Shown piece after piece: positions 49,947 to 57,494 of a DNA stretch of 64,000 nucleotides. The stretch lies in the NCBI GenBank assembly GCA_028868825.1, contig JAGWTU010000001.1, positions 124,001-188,000 of the forward strand, read 5' to 3'. Under the pieces are notes generated by a model. It was not told where the DNA came from. It ran no database searches and worked only from the letters and a program-made list of their open reading frames with translations. Each line of letters starts with the position of its first letter. Positions within the stretch are counted from its first letter, which is position 1. Both the position numbers and the translations under genes were made by a program. This DNA is from Burkholderiales bacterium (lineage in GTDB: Bacteria > Pseudomonadota > Gammaproteobacteria > Burkholderiales > Burkholderiaceae_C).

Positions 49947-50393
49947 ATGAAGCACCTCGTCCTCGCACTGGCCATCGCCGCCGCCGCGCCCGCCTACGCC
50001 GGCGTCGGCGTGTCGATCCAGTTCAGCCAGCCGGGGGTCTACGGTCGGGTCGACATCGGCGCCTATCCGCAACCGCAGCTCATCGTACCCACGCCGGTCA
50101 TCATCGGCGCCCCGGTGCCGCATGCCGAACCGGTCTACCTCTGGGTGCCGCCGGGCCAACGCCAGCACTGGCGCCGCTATTGCCGTCAATACAACGCCTG
50201 CGGCGTGCCGGTCTACTTCGTGCGCGACGACTGGTATGGCGCCCATGTGCGGCCGCATCACGACGAGCGTCGCGACGACCGCCGCGATGACCGCCACGAC
50301 AACCGCCGCGACGACCACCGTGACGACCATCGCGGCCGCGGCAACGACCACCGGGACCACCGCGGCGACCGCGACGACCGCGACCACCACTGA
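49947..50393 (+). CDS. Small secreted protein with charged Asp/Arg/His-rich tail
   Basis: The 148-aa protein (ATG 49947, good AGGAG site) has a short signal peptide (MKHLVLALAIAAAAPAYA), a core with PVYLWVPPGQRQHWRRYC and YNACGVPVYFVRDDWY, and a C-terminal 45 residues made almost only of D, R, H, G and N (HHDERRDDRRDD and similar). The core resembles uncharacterised periplasmic proteins of Burkholderiales. The tail could bind metal or nucleic acid, or be a disordered linker; no function is known. An in-frame open stretch runs 28 codons upstream, but has no domain. Confidence 0.72.
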   Translation: MKHLVLALAIAAAAPAYAGVGVSIQFSQPGVYGRVDIGAYPQPQLIVPTPVIIGAPVPHAEPVYLWVPPGQRQHWRRYCRQYNACGVPVYFVRDDWYGAHVRPHHDERRDDRRDDRHDNRRDDHRDDHRGRGNDHRDHRGDRDDRDHH

Positions 50394-50421
50394 GTCGGTT
50401 CGGCGACGGCGCTCGAGGCGC

Positions 50422-50427
50422 TAAAGT
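50422..50427 (+). promoter_or_regulatory. -10-like hexamer directly before the patatin gene
   Basis: TAAAGT (4 of 6 to TATAAT) ends 6 nt before the ATG, with CGCGGC between and no ribosome site. A transcript would be leaderless. Confidence 0.25.
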
Positions 50428-50433
50428 CGCGGC

Positions 50434-51681
50434 ATGTATGAAACCCCGCTGACTGCCCTGGTACTCAGTGGGGGCGGTGCCCGTGCCGCCTATCAGGTCG
50501 GCGTGCTGCGCGCGCTGGCGCGCCTGCGCCGCGAGACGCTGGGCCCGGCGGCGCGTTTGCGCAATCCGTTCGGCGTCATCTGCGGCACCTCGGCCGGCGC
50601 GATCAACGCGATGGCGCTGGCCTGCCAGGCCGACCGTTTCGAGAGCGTCGTCGAGGTCATCGCGCGCGTCTGGCAGAACTTCAGCGCCGACCAGGTCTAT
50701 CGCGCCGATTCGCTGGGCGTCATCCGCTCGGGCGCGCAATGGCTGACGATGGTCTCGGTGGGCTGGCTGATCGCACGCTGGCGCCGCGCGCGGCCGCGTT
50801 CGCTGCTCGACAACCAGCCGCTGGCCGAACTGCTGCAGCGCATGGTGCCGCTGGATCGCATTCCGCGCATGTTCGAGGACGGCCACCTGCACGCGGCGGC
50901 GGTGACGGCGTCGAGCTACACCAGCGGCGAGCATTACACCTTCTACGATTCGGCACGGCCGATCGAGCCCTGGCAGCGCACGCAGCGCGTCGCGATTCCC
51001 GGCCGGTTGCAGCAGTCGCATCTGCTGGCCTCGTCGGCGATCCCCTTCGTGTTCCCGGCCGCGTCGATCGAGGTCGCATCGCACCGCGGCTGGTTCGGCG
51101 ACGGCTCGATGCGCCAGACGGCGCCGCTGTCGCCGGCGGTGCACCTGGGCGCGCACCGCATGTTGATCATCGGCGCCGGGCGCCTGCACGAACCGGCCGG
51201 GCGCGTCGTCGAGGACGCCGGCTACCCGAATCTGGCGCAGATCGCCGGCCATGCGATGTCGAGCATCTTCCTCGATTCGCTGGCCGTCGACATCGAGCGC
51301 ATGCGGCGCATCAATCGCACGCTGGCGCTGCTGCCCGATTCGGCACTCGCCGACACGCCGCTGCGGCCGCTCGAGGCGCTCGTGATCTCGCCTTCGCAGC
51401 GCGTCGACGACATCGCCTCGCGCCACATCGGCGCCTTGCCGGCCCCCGTGCGCGGTCTGCTGCGCGGCGTCGGCGTCAGCGGCCAGGGCACGGCGGCGCG
51501 CGGCGCGGCGCTGGCGAGCTATCTGCTATTCGAGACGCCGTTCACGCAGGAGCTGATGGCGCTGGGCGAGGCCGACACGCAGGCGCGGCGCGACGAGGTG
51601 CTGCGCTTCTTCGGCTGGGATCGCATGACGCCGGGCCGGCGGCGGCGCTCGCCGGCCGAGCCCGACATCATGTTGCCGTGA
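50434..51681 (+). CDS. Patatin-like phospholipase
   Basis: The 415-aa protein has the patatin hydrolase signatures: glycine-rich oxyanion GGGARAAYQVG (about 11-21), nucleophile elbow GTSAG with the Ser, and the catalytic-dyad Asp in GDGSMRQ. Patatins hydrolyse phospholipid or other lipid acyl esters. There is no signal peptide, so it acts at the cytoplasm or membrane face. The frame is open and intact to the TGA at 51681; the C-terminus is Arg/Pro-rich. Neighbours give no functional hint. Confidence 0.92.
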   Translation: MYETPLTALVLSGGGARAAYQVGVLRALARLRRETLGPAARLRNPFGVICGTSAGAINAMALACQADRFESVVEVIARVWQNFSADQVYRADSLGVIRSGAQWLTMVSVGWLIARWRRARPRSLLDNQPLAELLQRMVPLDRIPRMFEDGHLHAAAVTASSYTSGEHYTFYDSARPIEPWQRTQRVAIPGRLQQSHLLASSAIPFVFPAASIEVASHRGWFGDGSMRQTAPLSPAVHLGAHRMLIIGAGRLHEPAGRVVEDAGYPNLAQIAGHAMSSIFLDSLAVDIERMRRINRTLALLPDSALADTPLRPLEALVISPSQRVDDIASRHIGALPAPVRGLLRGVGVSGQGTAARGAALASYLLFETPFTQELMALGEADTQARRDEVLRFFGWDRMTPGRRRRSPAEPDIMLP

Positions 51682-51688
51682 AGGCGGC

Positions 51689-52039
51689 TCAGGAGCCGCT
51701 CACCGCTTTCTGGACCTTCGGCGCCTTCTTCGACTTGGGTGCCTTCGACCCGGCCTTCGGTGCGGCGGCCGCGGCGTCGTAGCCCGCACCGGCGACGGTC
51801 AGGCCGCCCTGCGAGAGCCTGGCCGCGTTGCCCGGCCCGACGCCGGCGACGCGTTCGACGAGGTCGTTCCAGTCCTTGAACGGCGCGGTCGTGCGCGCCT
51901 GGACGATGCGCGCCGACAGCGACGGGCCGATGCCCTTGACGGTCTGCAACTCGGCCGCCGGGGCCTGGTTGGCTTCGGTCGCGGCCCAGGACTGGAGGGC
52001 GAAGACGGCGAGCAGCGTGGCGATGAGATGACGGATCAT
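51689..52039 (-). CDS. ComEA-like helix-hairpin-helix protein
   Basis: The 116-aa protein (ATG 52039, AGGGAG site) has a signal peptide (MIRHLIATLLAVFALQSWA), a helix-hairpin-helix pair (LQTVKGIGPSLSARIVQ and VERVAGVGPGNAARL), and a Lys/Ala-rich tail. ComEA proteins bind incoming DNA in the periplasm during natural transformation; other secreted HhH proteins of this size have unknown roles. No other competence gene lies nearby. The upstream in-frame extension on this strand is not coding-like and lacks a start with a ribosome site. Confidence 0.82.
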   Translation of the reverse strand: MIRHLIATLLAVFALQSWAATEANQAPAAELQTVKGIGPSLSARIVQARTTAPFKDWNDLVERVAGVGPGNAARLSQGGLTVAGAGYDAAAAAPKAGSKAPKSKKAPKVQKAVSGS

Positions 52040-52236
52040 GATGATGAACTCCCTGTGAGGTTGAAGGACCTGATGAGCCCCGCCGACATCGCTTGCGAAG
52101 TGCGGCGGAACGGGAGTGATTGTTCGAAACGCGGCGCTGCGTGTCTGTCCCCCGGCGGCAGGTTCGAGGAGGGCACCCGAGCGGGTCACCCGGGCGGGGG
52201 AGACGGCCGCGGATCGCGGCGCCGATCAGGTCCCGA
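52040..52236. other. 197-bp gap with 11-bp tandem repeats
   Basis: The gap between the GT4 gene stop and the ComEA-like start contains three tandem 11-bp units (CCGATCAGGTC, CCGATCAGACG, CCGATCAGGCG at 52222-52254), which run across the 3' end of the GT4 gene. No gene, RNA or strong promoter is recognised. Confidence 0.5.
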
Positions 52237-52254
52237 TCAGACGCCGATCAGGCG
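52222..52254. repeat. Three-copy 11-bp tandem repeat at the GT4 3' end
   Basis: Units of 11 bp sharing CCGATCAG are repeated three times without a gap; the GT4 stop codon (TGA on the minus strand) falls inside the second unit. The period is not a multiple of three, so a copy change inside the gene would shift its end. Confidence 0.6.
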
Positions 52255-53298
52255 CCGGTACAGCGCCAGATAGGCGGCGCCGGCGGCGTCCCAGTCGAAT
52301 TGCGCCGCATGGGCGCGGATCGCCGCCGCGCGGCCGGAATCGTCGGCCGCGCGCGCGAGCCCGCGCTCGACCACCGCGCGCATCGCAGCGGGGTCGAAAT
52401 CGTCGAAATAGTCGGCCGCGTCGCCGCCGATCTCGGGCAGGCAGGTGCGCCGCGCGAGAAACGTCGGCTTGCCGAAATGCATCGCCTCGATCGGCGGCAG
52501 ACCGAAGCCCTCGGTCAGCGAGGGGAACAGGAAACCGGCGCAGTTCGCGTAGGCCCAGGCCTTCTCGGCGTCGCTGATGCCGAGGCGGAATTCGACATTG
52601 GGCAGCTTCGTCCCGGCGGCGAGCTGCTTCGTGTGGTCGTTGGCCGGGCCGCACATCAGGAAGCGCATCTGCGGCCAGGCGCGGGCGAGCCCGATGATCG
52701 CGCCCGGGTTCTTGGTCGCGCTCATGCGGCTGAGATGGAAGAGGAAGGGCCGGCCGCCGTCGATGCCGGCCAGCGCCTCGCGCGGCGCGTCGACGAAGCT
52801 GCGCGCGCCGTTGTAGATGACCTCGAGCGGGCCATGCCAGTCCAGGTGGCGCCGCACGTCGTCGGCCGTCCAGCGGCTGATCGCGACGATGGCGTCGGTG
52901 CGCGACATCAGCGCCATCGCACGGCGGTGATGGCGCCAGGTCGAGAACGCGTTGCGGCCGTAACGGTAGCTGACGTCGTGGACGGTGACGAGCCGGTGCC
53001 CGCAGCCGGCCGGCGGCCGCGTGCGGTTGAGCTGGTGCAGGCTGTGCCAGAGCACGCAGTCGTCGATGCGCAGCGCCCGCCATTGCTGGCCGCGACTCAC
53101 CGGCCGGTAGCCGACAGCGTTGCCGAAGAGGCCGAACAGGCTCTCGCGCAGATGGAAGTCGATCTCGATGCCGTCGCGTTCGCGCCATTGCGCCGCGCTG
53201 GCGGCGATGCGCTGGCCGATCTGCAGCGAGAACTCGCCCAGGCCGTCGTTGAGCGCCTCGACGTTGCCCAGGCTGACGACGATGCGCCGTCGCGTCAT
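52237..53298 (-). CDS. Glycosyltransferase family 4 protein, paralogue
   Basis: The 353-aa GT-B protein is close to the GT4 gene at 35919-37034: both share NDGLGEF/HDGLGEY, RESLFGLFGNAVGY-type segments, LWHSLHQ, ISRWTADDVRR, HLSRMSATKNP and EGFGLPPIEAMHFGKPTF. It is the last gene of a minus-strand LPS-core cluster (rfaE1-rfaE2-waaF-like-GT4), with its ATG immediately before the waaF-like stop, so it probably adds a sugar to the LPS inner core or related glycan. The 3' end lies in an 11-bp tandem repeat. Confidence 0.88.
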   Translation of the reverse strand: MTRRRIVVSLGNVEALNDGLGEFSLQIGQRIAASAAQWRERDGIEIDFHLRESLFGLFGNAVGYRPVSRGQQWRALRIDDCVLWHSLHQLNRTRPPAGCGHRLVTVHDVSYRYGRNAFSTWRHHRRAMALMSRTDAIVAISRWTADDVRRHLDWHGPLEVIYNGARSFVDAPREALAGIDGGRPFLFHLSRMSATKNPGAIIGLARAWPQMRFLMCGPANDHTKQLAAGTKLPNVEFRLGISDAEKAWAYANCAGFLFPSLTEGFGLPPIEAMHFGKPTFLARRTCLPEIGGDAADYFDDFDPAAMRAVVERGLARAADDSGRAAAIRAHAAQFDWDAAGAAYLALYRRLIGV

Positions 53299-54294
53299 TC
53301 AGGTGGCGCCGCCGAGGAGCCGCAGCGCCAGCGCCAGCCCTTCCTCGGCGTCGGGCCAGACGGTGGCGGTGGCCGTGGTGGTGCCGTTGCCGAGCTTCTG
53401 CAGCACATGCGTGCGCGTGCCCCAGGGCGCCCAGCGCGGCGCATCGGTGGGCCCGAGGACGCTGATCAGCGGCCGGCCAACGGCCGCGGCCATATGCGCC
53501 GGTCCGGTGTCGTTGGCGACGACCAGCGCCGCGCGCTGCAGCAGCGCGGCGTAGACCGTGAGGTCCGAGCCCTCGATCAGGACGGCCTGCGGATAGAGCG
53601 CGCGCGCCTCCTCGTGTTCGCCGGGCCCGGGGTAGATCACCAGCGGCATGCCGAGCCGCTGCGGCGCCAGGCGCGCGAACTCGGCGAACGCCGGCCATTT
53701 CTTCTGCGGCCGGTCGGCGCGTGCGGCGCGGCCGGCGGCGAAGGGGCAGATGACGATGTACGGCCCGGCTATGCCGGCGGCGGCGAGCAGGCGCGCCGCG
53801 GTCTCGGCGCGGGCCGGCGCGACCTTGAATTCGATGTCGGCCGGCATCGGCGCATCGACGCGCAGGAAGCGGCGCGCCACGTCCCAGTAGCGCAGCGCCT
53901 CGTGGCCTTCGGTCAGCCAGGGCTCGGCGCGTGCGAGCAGCGGCGAGCGGCCTTCCTTGGCGACGCCGACGGCGCGCAGCCCGGCCAGCTTCATCTCGAG
54001 CGCGCTCGAGAACGACACCGGCAGCAGCAGGGCGTTCTCGCGGCGGTCGAATCCGGCGTCGAGGCGCCGGCAGTCGGCGCGCAGCTCGCGCAGCTGGCGC
54101 AGCTTGGCGCCGAACTCGGGCGGCTGGACGTGCACCGGCCAGTCGTAGCCGGCCAGCAGCGCCGGCGCCCAGCGCCCGCGCGCGACGATGTGCAGCGCGT
54201 AGCCCTGCGCTTCGAGCAGCCGCAGTGCAGGCAGGCCGAGGATGACGTCGCCGACCCAGTTGCGGATGCGCACGACGAGCGGGCGCGTCGTCAT
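53299..54294 (-). CDS. waaF: Heptosyltransferase family (GT9), WaaF-like
   Basis: The 331-aa protein is a GT9 heptosyltransferase: it starts MTTRPLVVRIRNWVGDVILG and contains the GT9 donor-site motif VVANDTGPAHMAAAVGRP with the invariant D-x-G-x-x-H. WaaF adds the second heptose to the LPS inner core. It overlaps rfaE2 by 4 bp (ATGA) and adjoins the GT4 gene. Further in-frame codons upstream lie in rfaE2 and are not part of the gene. The assignment to waaF rather than another GT9 rests on length and context. Confidence 0.85.
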   Translation of the reverse strand: MTTRPLVVRIRNWVGDVILGLPALRLLEAQGYALHIVARGRWAPALLAGYDWPVHVQPPEFGAKLRQLRELRADCRRLDAGFDRRENALLLPVSFSSALEMKLAGLRAVGVAKEGRSPLLARAEPWLTEGHEALRYWDVARRFLRVDAPMPADIEFKVAPARAETAARLLAAAGIAGPYIVICPFAAGRAARADRPQKKWPAFAEFARLAPQRLGMPLVIYPGPGEHEEARALYPQAVLIEGSDLTVYAALLQRAALVVANDTGPAHMAAAVGRPLISVLGPTDAPRWAPWGTRTHVLQKLGNGTTTATATVWPDAEEGLALALRLLGGAT

Positions 54295-54779
54295 CGCCTG
54301 GGCTCCGCGGCGATGCGGCGCACGAGCGCCGTCGTCGAATAGCCGGCGACGAAGGGCAGGGCCAGCGCGCGACCGCCCCAGCTGCGCACGAGCGCGGTCT
54401 CGGGCAGGCGCTCGATGTCGTAGTCGCCGCCCTTGACGTAGATCTCGGGCCGGCACAGCGCGAGGATGGCCAGTGGCGTCGGCTCGTCGAACAGCATCAC
54501 CGCGTCGACGGCGGCGAGCGCGCCCAGCACGCAGGCGCGGTCGAGCTCGCCGTTCAGCGGCCGCTCGGGTCCCTTGGCCAGGCCGCGGGCCGAGGCGTCG
54601 GTATTGAGGCCGACGATCAGGCCGGCGCCGAGTTCGCGCGCCGCCGCGAGGTAGGCGACATGGCCGCGGTGCAGGATGTCGAAGACGCCGTTGGTGAAGA
54701 CCAGCGGCCGCGGCAGCCGCGCGATGGCGGCCGCATCGTCGCGCGTCACGAGCTTGCGCAGCAGCGGGTCGGCGTTCAT
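54291..54779 (-). CDS. rfaE2: D-glycero-beta-D-manno-heptose 1-phosphate adenylyltransferase
   Basis: RfaE2 is the separate cytidylyltransferase-fold enzyme that makes ADP-heptose for LPS from heptose-1-phosphate. The 162-aa protein has TNGVFDILHRGHVAYL with the HxGH motif, GLNTDAS and the VKGGDYDIERLPE segment. In E. coli this activity is fused to RfaE1 in HldE; here they are separate and adjacent, with rfaE1 upstream by 19 bp. It overlaps the waaF-like gene by 4 bp. Confidence 0.94.
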   Translation of the reverse strand: MNADPLLRKLVTRDDAAAIARLPRPLVFTNGVFDILHRGHVAYLAAARELGAGLIVGLNTDASARGLAKGPERPLNGELDRACVLGALAAVDAVMLFDEPTPLAILALCRPEIYVKGGDYDIERLPETALVRSWGGRALALPFVAGYSTTALVRRIAAEPRR

Positions 54780-54798
54780 GCGGCCTTCATCCGTGCAT

Positions 54799-55737
54799 TC
54801 ATCCAGCCAGCTCGGCGAGCTTCACCGCCGCGGTGCCGAAGCGCGAGACGACGATGCCGGCAGCGCGGTTCGCGTGCACGGCGGCGTCGCGCAGCGACAG
54901 GCCGGCGGCCATCAGCGCGGCCAGCGTGCCGATCACGGTGTCGCCGGCGCCGGTGACGTCGAAGACCTCGCGCGCCTCGGTCGCCAGCCGCAGATGGCCG
55001 CCGGCGTCGAACAGGCTGATGCCTTCCTCGGAGCGCGTCAACAGCAGCCCGTCGAGCGCCAGCTCGCTGCGCAGCGCCTGCGCGCGGCGCTCGAGGTCGG
55101 CCTCGTCGCTCCAGGCGCCGACGACCTGGGCCAGTTCGCTGCGGTTCGGCGTGATCGCGGTGGCACCCGCGTAGCGGCTGAAATCGCTGCCCTTGGGGTC
55201 GACCAGCACCGGCCGGCCGGCGGCGCGCGCGCGCTCGATCATGCTGGCGACATGGGTCAGCCCGCCCTTGCCGTAGTCCGACAGCAGCACCAGGTCGTGC
55301 GCCGGCAGCAGCCGCTCGTAGTCGGCCAGCATCAGCTGCAGCACCTCGTGGTCGGGCTTGTTCTCGAAGTCGACGCGCAGCAACTGCTGCGAGCGGCCGA
55401 TGACGCGCAGCTTGACGACGGTCATCAGCTGCGCATCGGTGCCGAGCACCGCCTCGACGCCGTGGCGGCGCAGCAGTGCGTCGAGCTCGCGCCCCGGGCC
55501 GTCGTCGCCGACGACGGTCAGCAGCGTGCACGGCGCACCCAGCGTCTGCACGTTCATCGCGACGTTGGCGGCGCCGCCCAGCCGCACCTCCTCGCGCGTC
55601 ACCCGCACGACGGGCACCGGCGCCTCGGGCGAGATGCGGTCGACGTGGCCGAACCAGTAGCGGTCGAGCATCGCGTCGCCGACGACGAGCACGCGGCCGG
55701 CGGCAAGCCGCGCCGGCGTCGGCAGCTTGGGCGTCAT
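54799..55737 (-). CDS. rfaE1: D-glycero-beta-D-manno-heptose-7-phosphate kinase
   Basis: RfaE1 phosphorylates heptose-7-phosphate in ADP-heptose synthesis. The 312-aa PfkB-family protein starts MTPKLPTPARLAAGRVLVVGDAMLDRYW, with GGAANVAMN, and the signature GAGDTVIGTLAALMAAG near the C-terminus containing the catalytic Asp. It is the first gene of the minus-strand heptose cluster. It is divergent from the DUF4254 gene across a 132-bp gap that holds a 7-bp inverted repeat. Confidence 0.94.
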   Translation of the reverse strand: MTPKLPTPARLAAGRVLVVGDAMLDRYWFGHVDRISPEAPVPVVRVTREEVRLGGAANVAMNVQTLGAPCTLLTVVGDDGPGRELDALLRRHGVEAVLGTDAQLMTVVKLRVIGRSQQLLRVDFENKPDHEVLQLMLADYERLLPAHDLVLLSDYGKGGLTHVASMIERARAAGRPVLVDPKGSDFSRYAGATAITPNRSELAQVVGAWSDEADLERRAQALRSELALDGLLLTRSEEGISLFDAGGHLRLATEAREVFDVTGAGDTVIGTLAALMAAGLSLRDAAVHANRAAGIVVSRFGTAAVKLAELAG

Positions 55738-55793
55738 GAGGCCGGGCCGCGGCTGTAACGGTCCAGGTGCATCGGCGGAGCAGGGGTCGATTT

Positions 55794-55815
55794 GCAGAAT
55801 AATCGTCGATTCTGC
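55794..55815. promoter_or_regulatory. Inverted repeat in the rfaE1/DUF4254 divergent region
   Basis: GCAGAAT (55794-55800) and ATTCTGC (55809-55815) form a perfect 7-bp inverted repeat with an 8-bp spacer, in an AT-rich patch unlike its surroundings. It could be an operator or overlap promoters of both genes. Confidence 0.35.
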
Positions 55816-55869
55816 CATTGCGAACCGCGTGGATCGGCCCGATCCGCGCGCCGCTCACCCCGCGACCGA

Positions 55870-56529
55870 ATGCCGATGACCCCGAACCCGCTGCCCGCTG
55901 CCAACGACATCGTCGCGCGCCACGACGGCTGGCTGGCGCTGCCCGGCTGGCCGCAGCATCCGCCCGCGTCCGACCCCGACGGGCTCTGGCACTGGATCCA
56001 GACGAACCACCGCTGCAACAGCCTGCTGTGGGCCGAGGAAGACCTGGCGCGGCGCACGACGGTGGCCGACGCCGAGATCGCCGCCAACAAGCGTGCGATC
56101 GACGGCTACAACCAGTCGCGCAACGACGCCACCGAGCGCATCGACGAGTGGCTGCTGCTGACGCTGGGCCTCGTCGATCCGGCCTCGGCGCGCGGCGACG
56201 CACCGGCCGCACGCGCCGCCGCCGGCGCGCGGCTGAACAGCGAGACGGCGGGCAGCATGATCGACCGGCTCTCGATCCTCGCGCTCAAGGTGCGCGCGAT
56301 GGGCGAGCAGACGCGCCGCGAGGATGTCGACGTCGCCCACCGCGAGGCCAGCGCGGCGCGGCTGGTGCGCCTGCAGCAGCAGCGCGCCGACCTCGGCCGC
56401 TGCTACGACGAACTGCTGGCCGATGCCGCTGCCGGGCGCGCGTACTTCAAGGTCTACCGCCAGTTCAAGATGTACAACGACCCCCGCTTCAACCCGGCGC
56501 TCGTGGTCGAGCGCGCGGCGCGCGGTTGA
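55870..56529 (+). CDS. DUF4254 protein
   Basis: The 219-aa protein is an all-helical DUF4254 member: NHRCNSLLWAEEDLARR, IAANKRAIDGYNQSRNDATE, and SMIDRLSILALKVRAMGEQ, ending with YFKVYRQFKMYNDPRFNP. Its function is unknown, but the family is often next to LPS-core genes. It lies immediately before waaC, whose start overlaps or closely follows its stop (TTGA), so the two are coupled. The start is ATG 55870 or the ATG two codons later; the in-frame stretch upstream lies in the promoter region. Confidence 0.85.
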   Translation: MPMTPNPLPAANDIVARHDGWLALPGWPQHPPASDPDGLWHWIQTNHRCNSLLWAEEDLARRTTVADAEIAANKRAIDGYNQSRNDATERIDEWLLLTLGLVDPASARGDAPAARAAAGARLNSETAGSMIDRLSILALKVRAMGEQTRREDVDVAHREASAARLVRLQQQRADLGRCYDELLADAAAGRAYFKVYRQFKMYNDPRFNPALVVERAARG

Positions 56530-56534
56530 GCGGC

Positions 56535-57476
56535 GTGCGGCTGCTGATCGTCAAGACCTCGTCGATGGGCGACGTGGTCCACGCCACGCCGGTCGTCGCC
56601 GACATCCTGCGCCATCACCCCTGTGCCGAGATCGACTGGCTCGTCGAGGCGCCTTTCGCGGCGATCCCGCAGATGCACCCGGGCGTGCGCCGCGTGCTGC
56701 CGATGGCCTGGCGCAAGTGGCGCCAGAAGCTGTTCGACGCCGCGACCTGGCGCGCCATCGGCGCGATGCGCCGCGAACTGCGCCAGGCGCGCTACGACCT
56801 CGTGCTCGACCTCCAGGGCCTCGTCAAGAGCGCGCTGTGGGCACGCCAGGCCCATGCGCCGCTGGCCGGCTTCGATCGCGCCGGCATCCGCGAGCCGATC
56901 GCCAGCTGGCTGTATCAGCGCAAGGCCCATGTGCCTTGGCAGACGCCGGTCGTCGAGCGCTGCCGCCTGCTGGCGGCGGCGCATCTGGGCTACCGCATCG
57001 ACGGCGAGGCGGCCGATTTCGGCCTCGTGCCGCCGCGCGGCGGCTGGCTCCCGCGCAGCGACTACGCGGTGTTGATCCCGAACGCGAGCCGCCCGGAGAA
57101 GCTGTGGCCCGAGCGCCATTGGGTCGCCGTCGGCAAGCGCATGCGCGAACGCGGCTGGCAGCCGATCGTGCTCTGGGGCAGCGAGGCCGAGCAGACGCTG
57201 GCCGAGCGCATCGCCGCCGGCTGCGAAGGCGATGTGCCGCCCTTCCTGCGCGTCGGCGAGATGGCCGCGGTGCTCGCCGGCGCGCACCAGGTCGTCGGTC
57301 TGGACACCGGCTTCACCCATCTCGCGGCGGCACTCGGTCGGCCGACGCTGGGCATCTATTGCGATTACGACCCGGGGCTGGCCGGGCTCACCGGTCCCGG
57401 CACCGTGCTGAGCATCGGCGGCAAGGGTCAGGTGCCGGGGCGCGCCGAGGTGCAGGCGCTGGTCGAGCAGCTCTAG
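56535..57476 (+). CDS. waaC: LPS heptosyltransferase I
   Basis: WaaC adds the first heptose to Kdo of the LPS inner core. The 313-aa GT9 protein begins MRLLIVKTSSMGDVVHATPVV, with LDLQGLVKSALWA, and the GT9 motif GLDTGFTHLAAALGRPTLGIY. The start is GTG 56535; TTG 56526, overlapping the DUF4254 stop, is an alternative. It completes a set of heptose synthesis and transfer genes on both strands of this region. It converges on lapB with an 18-bp gap. Confidence 0.92.
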   Translation: MRLLIVKTSSMGDVVHATPVVADILRHHPCAEIDWLVEAPFAAIPQMHPGVRRVLPMAWRKWRQKLFDAATWRAIGAMRRELRQARYDLVLDLQGLVKSALWARQAHAPLAGFDRAGIREPIASWLYQRKAHVPWQTPVVERCRLLAAAHLGYRIDGEAADFGLVPPRGGWLPRSDYAVLIPNASRPEKLWPERHWVAVGKRMRERGWQPIVLWGSEAEQTLAERIAAGCEGDVPPFLRVGEMAAVLAGAHQVVGLDTGFTHLAAALGRPTLGIYCDYDPGLAGLTGPGTVLSIGGKGQVPGRAEVQALVEQL

Positions 57477-57494
57477 GCCAGGACTCGCTTCGCG

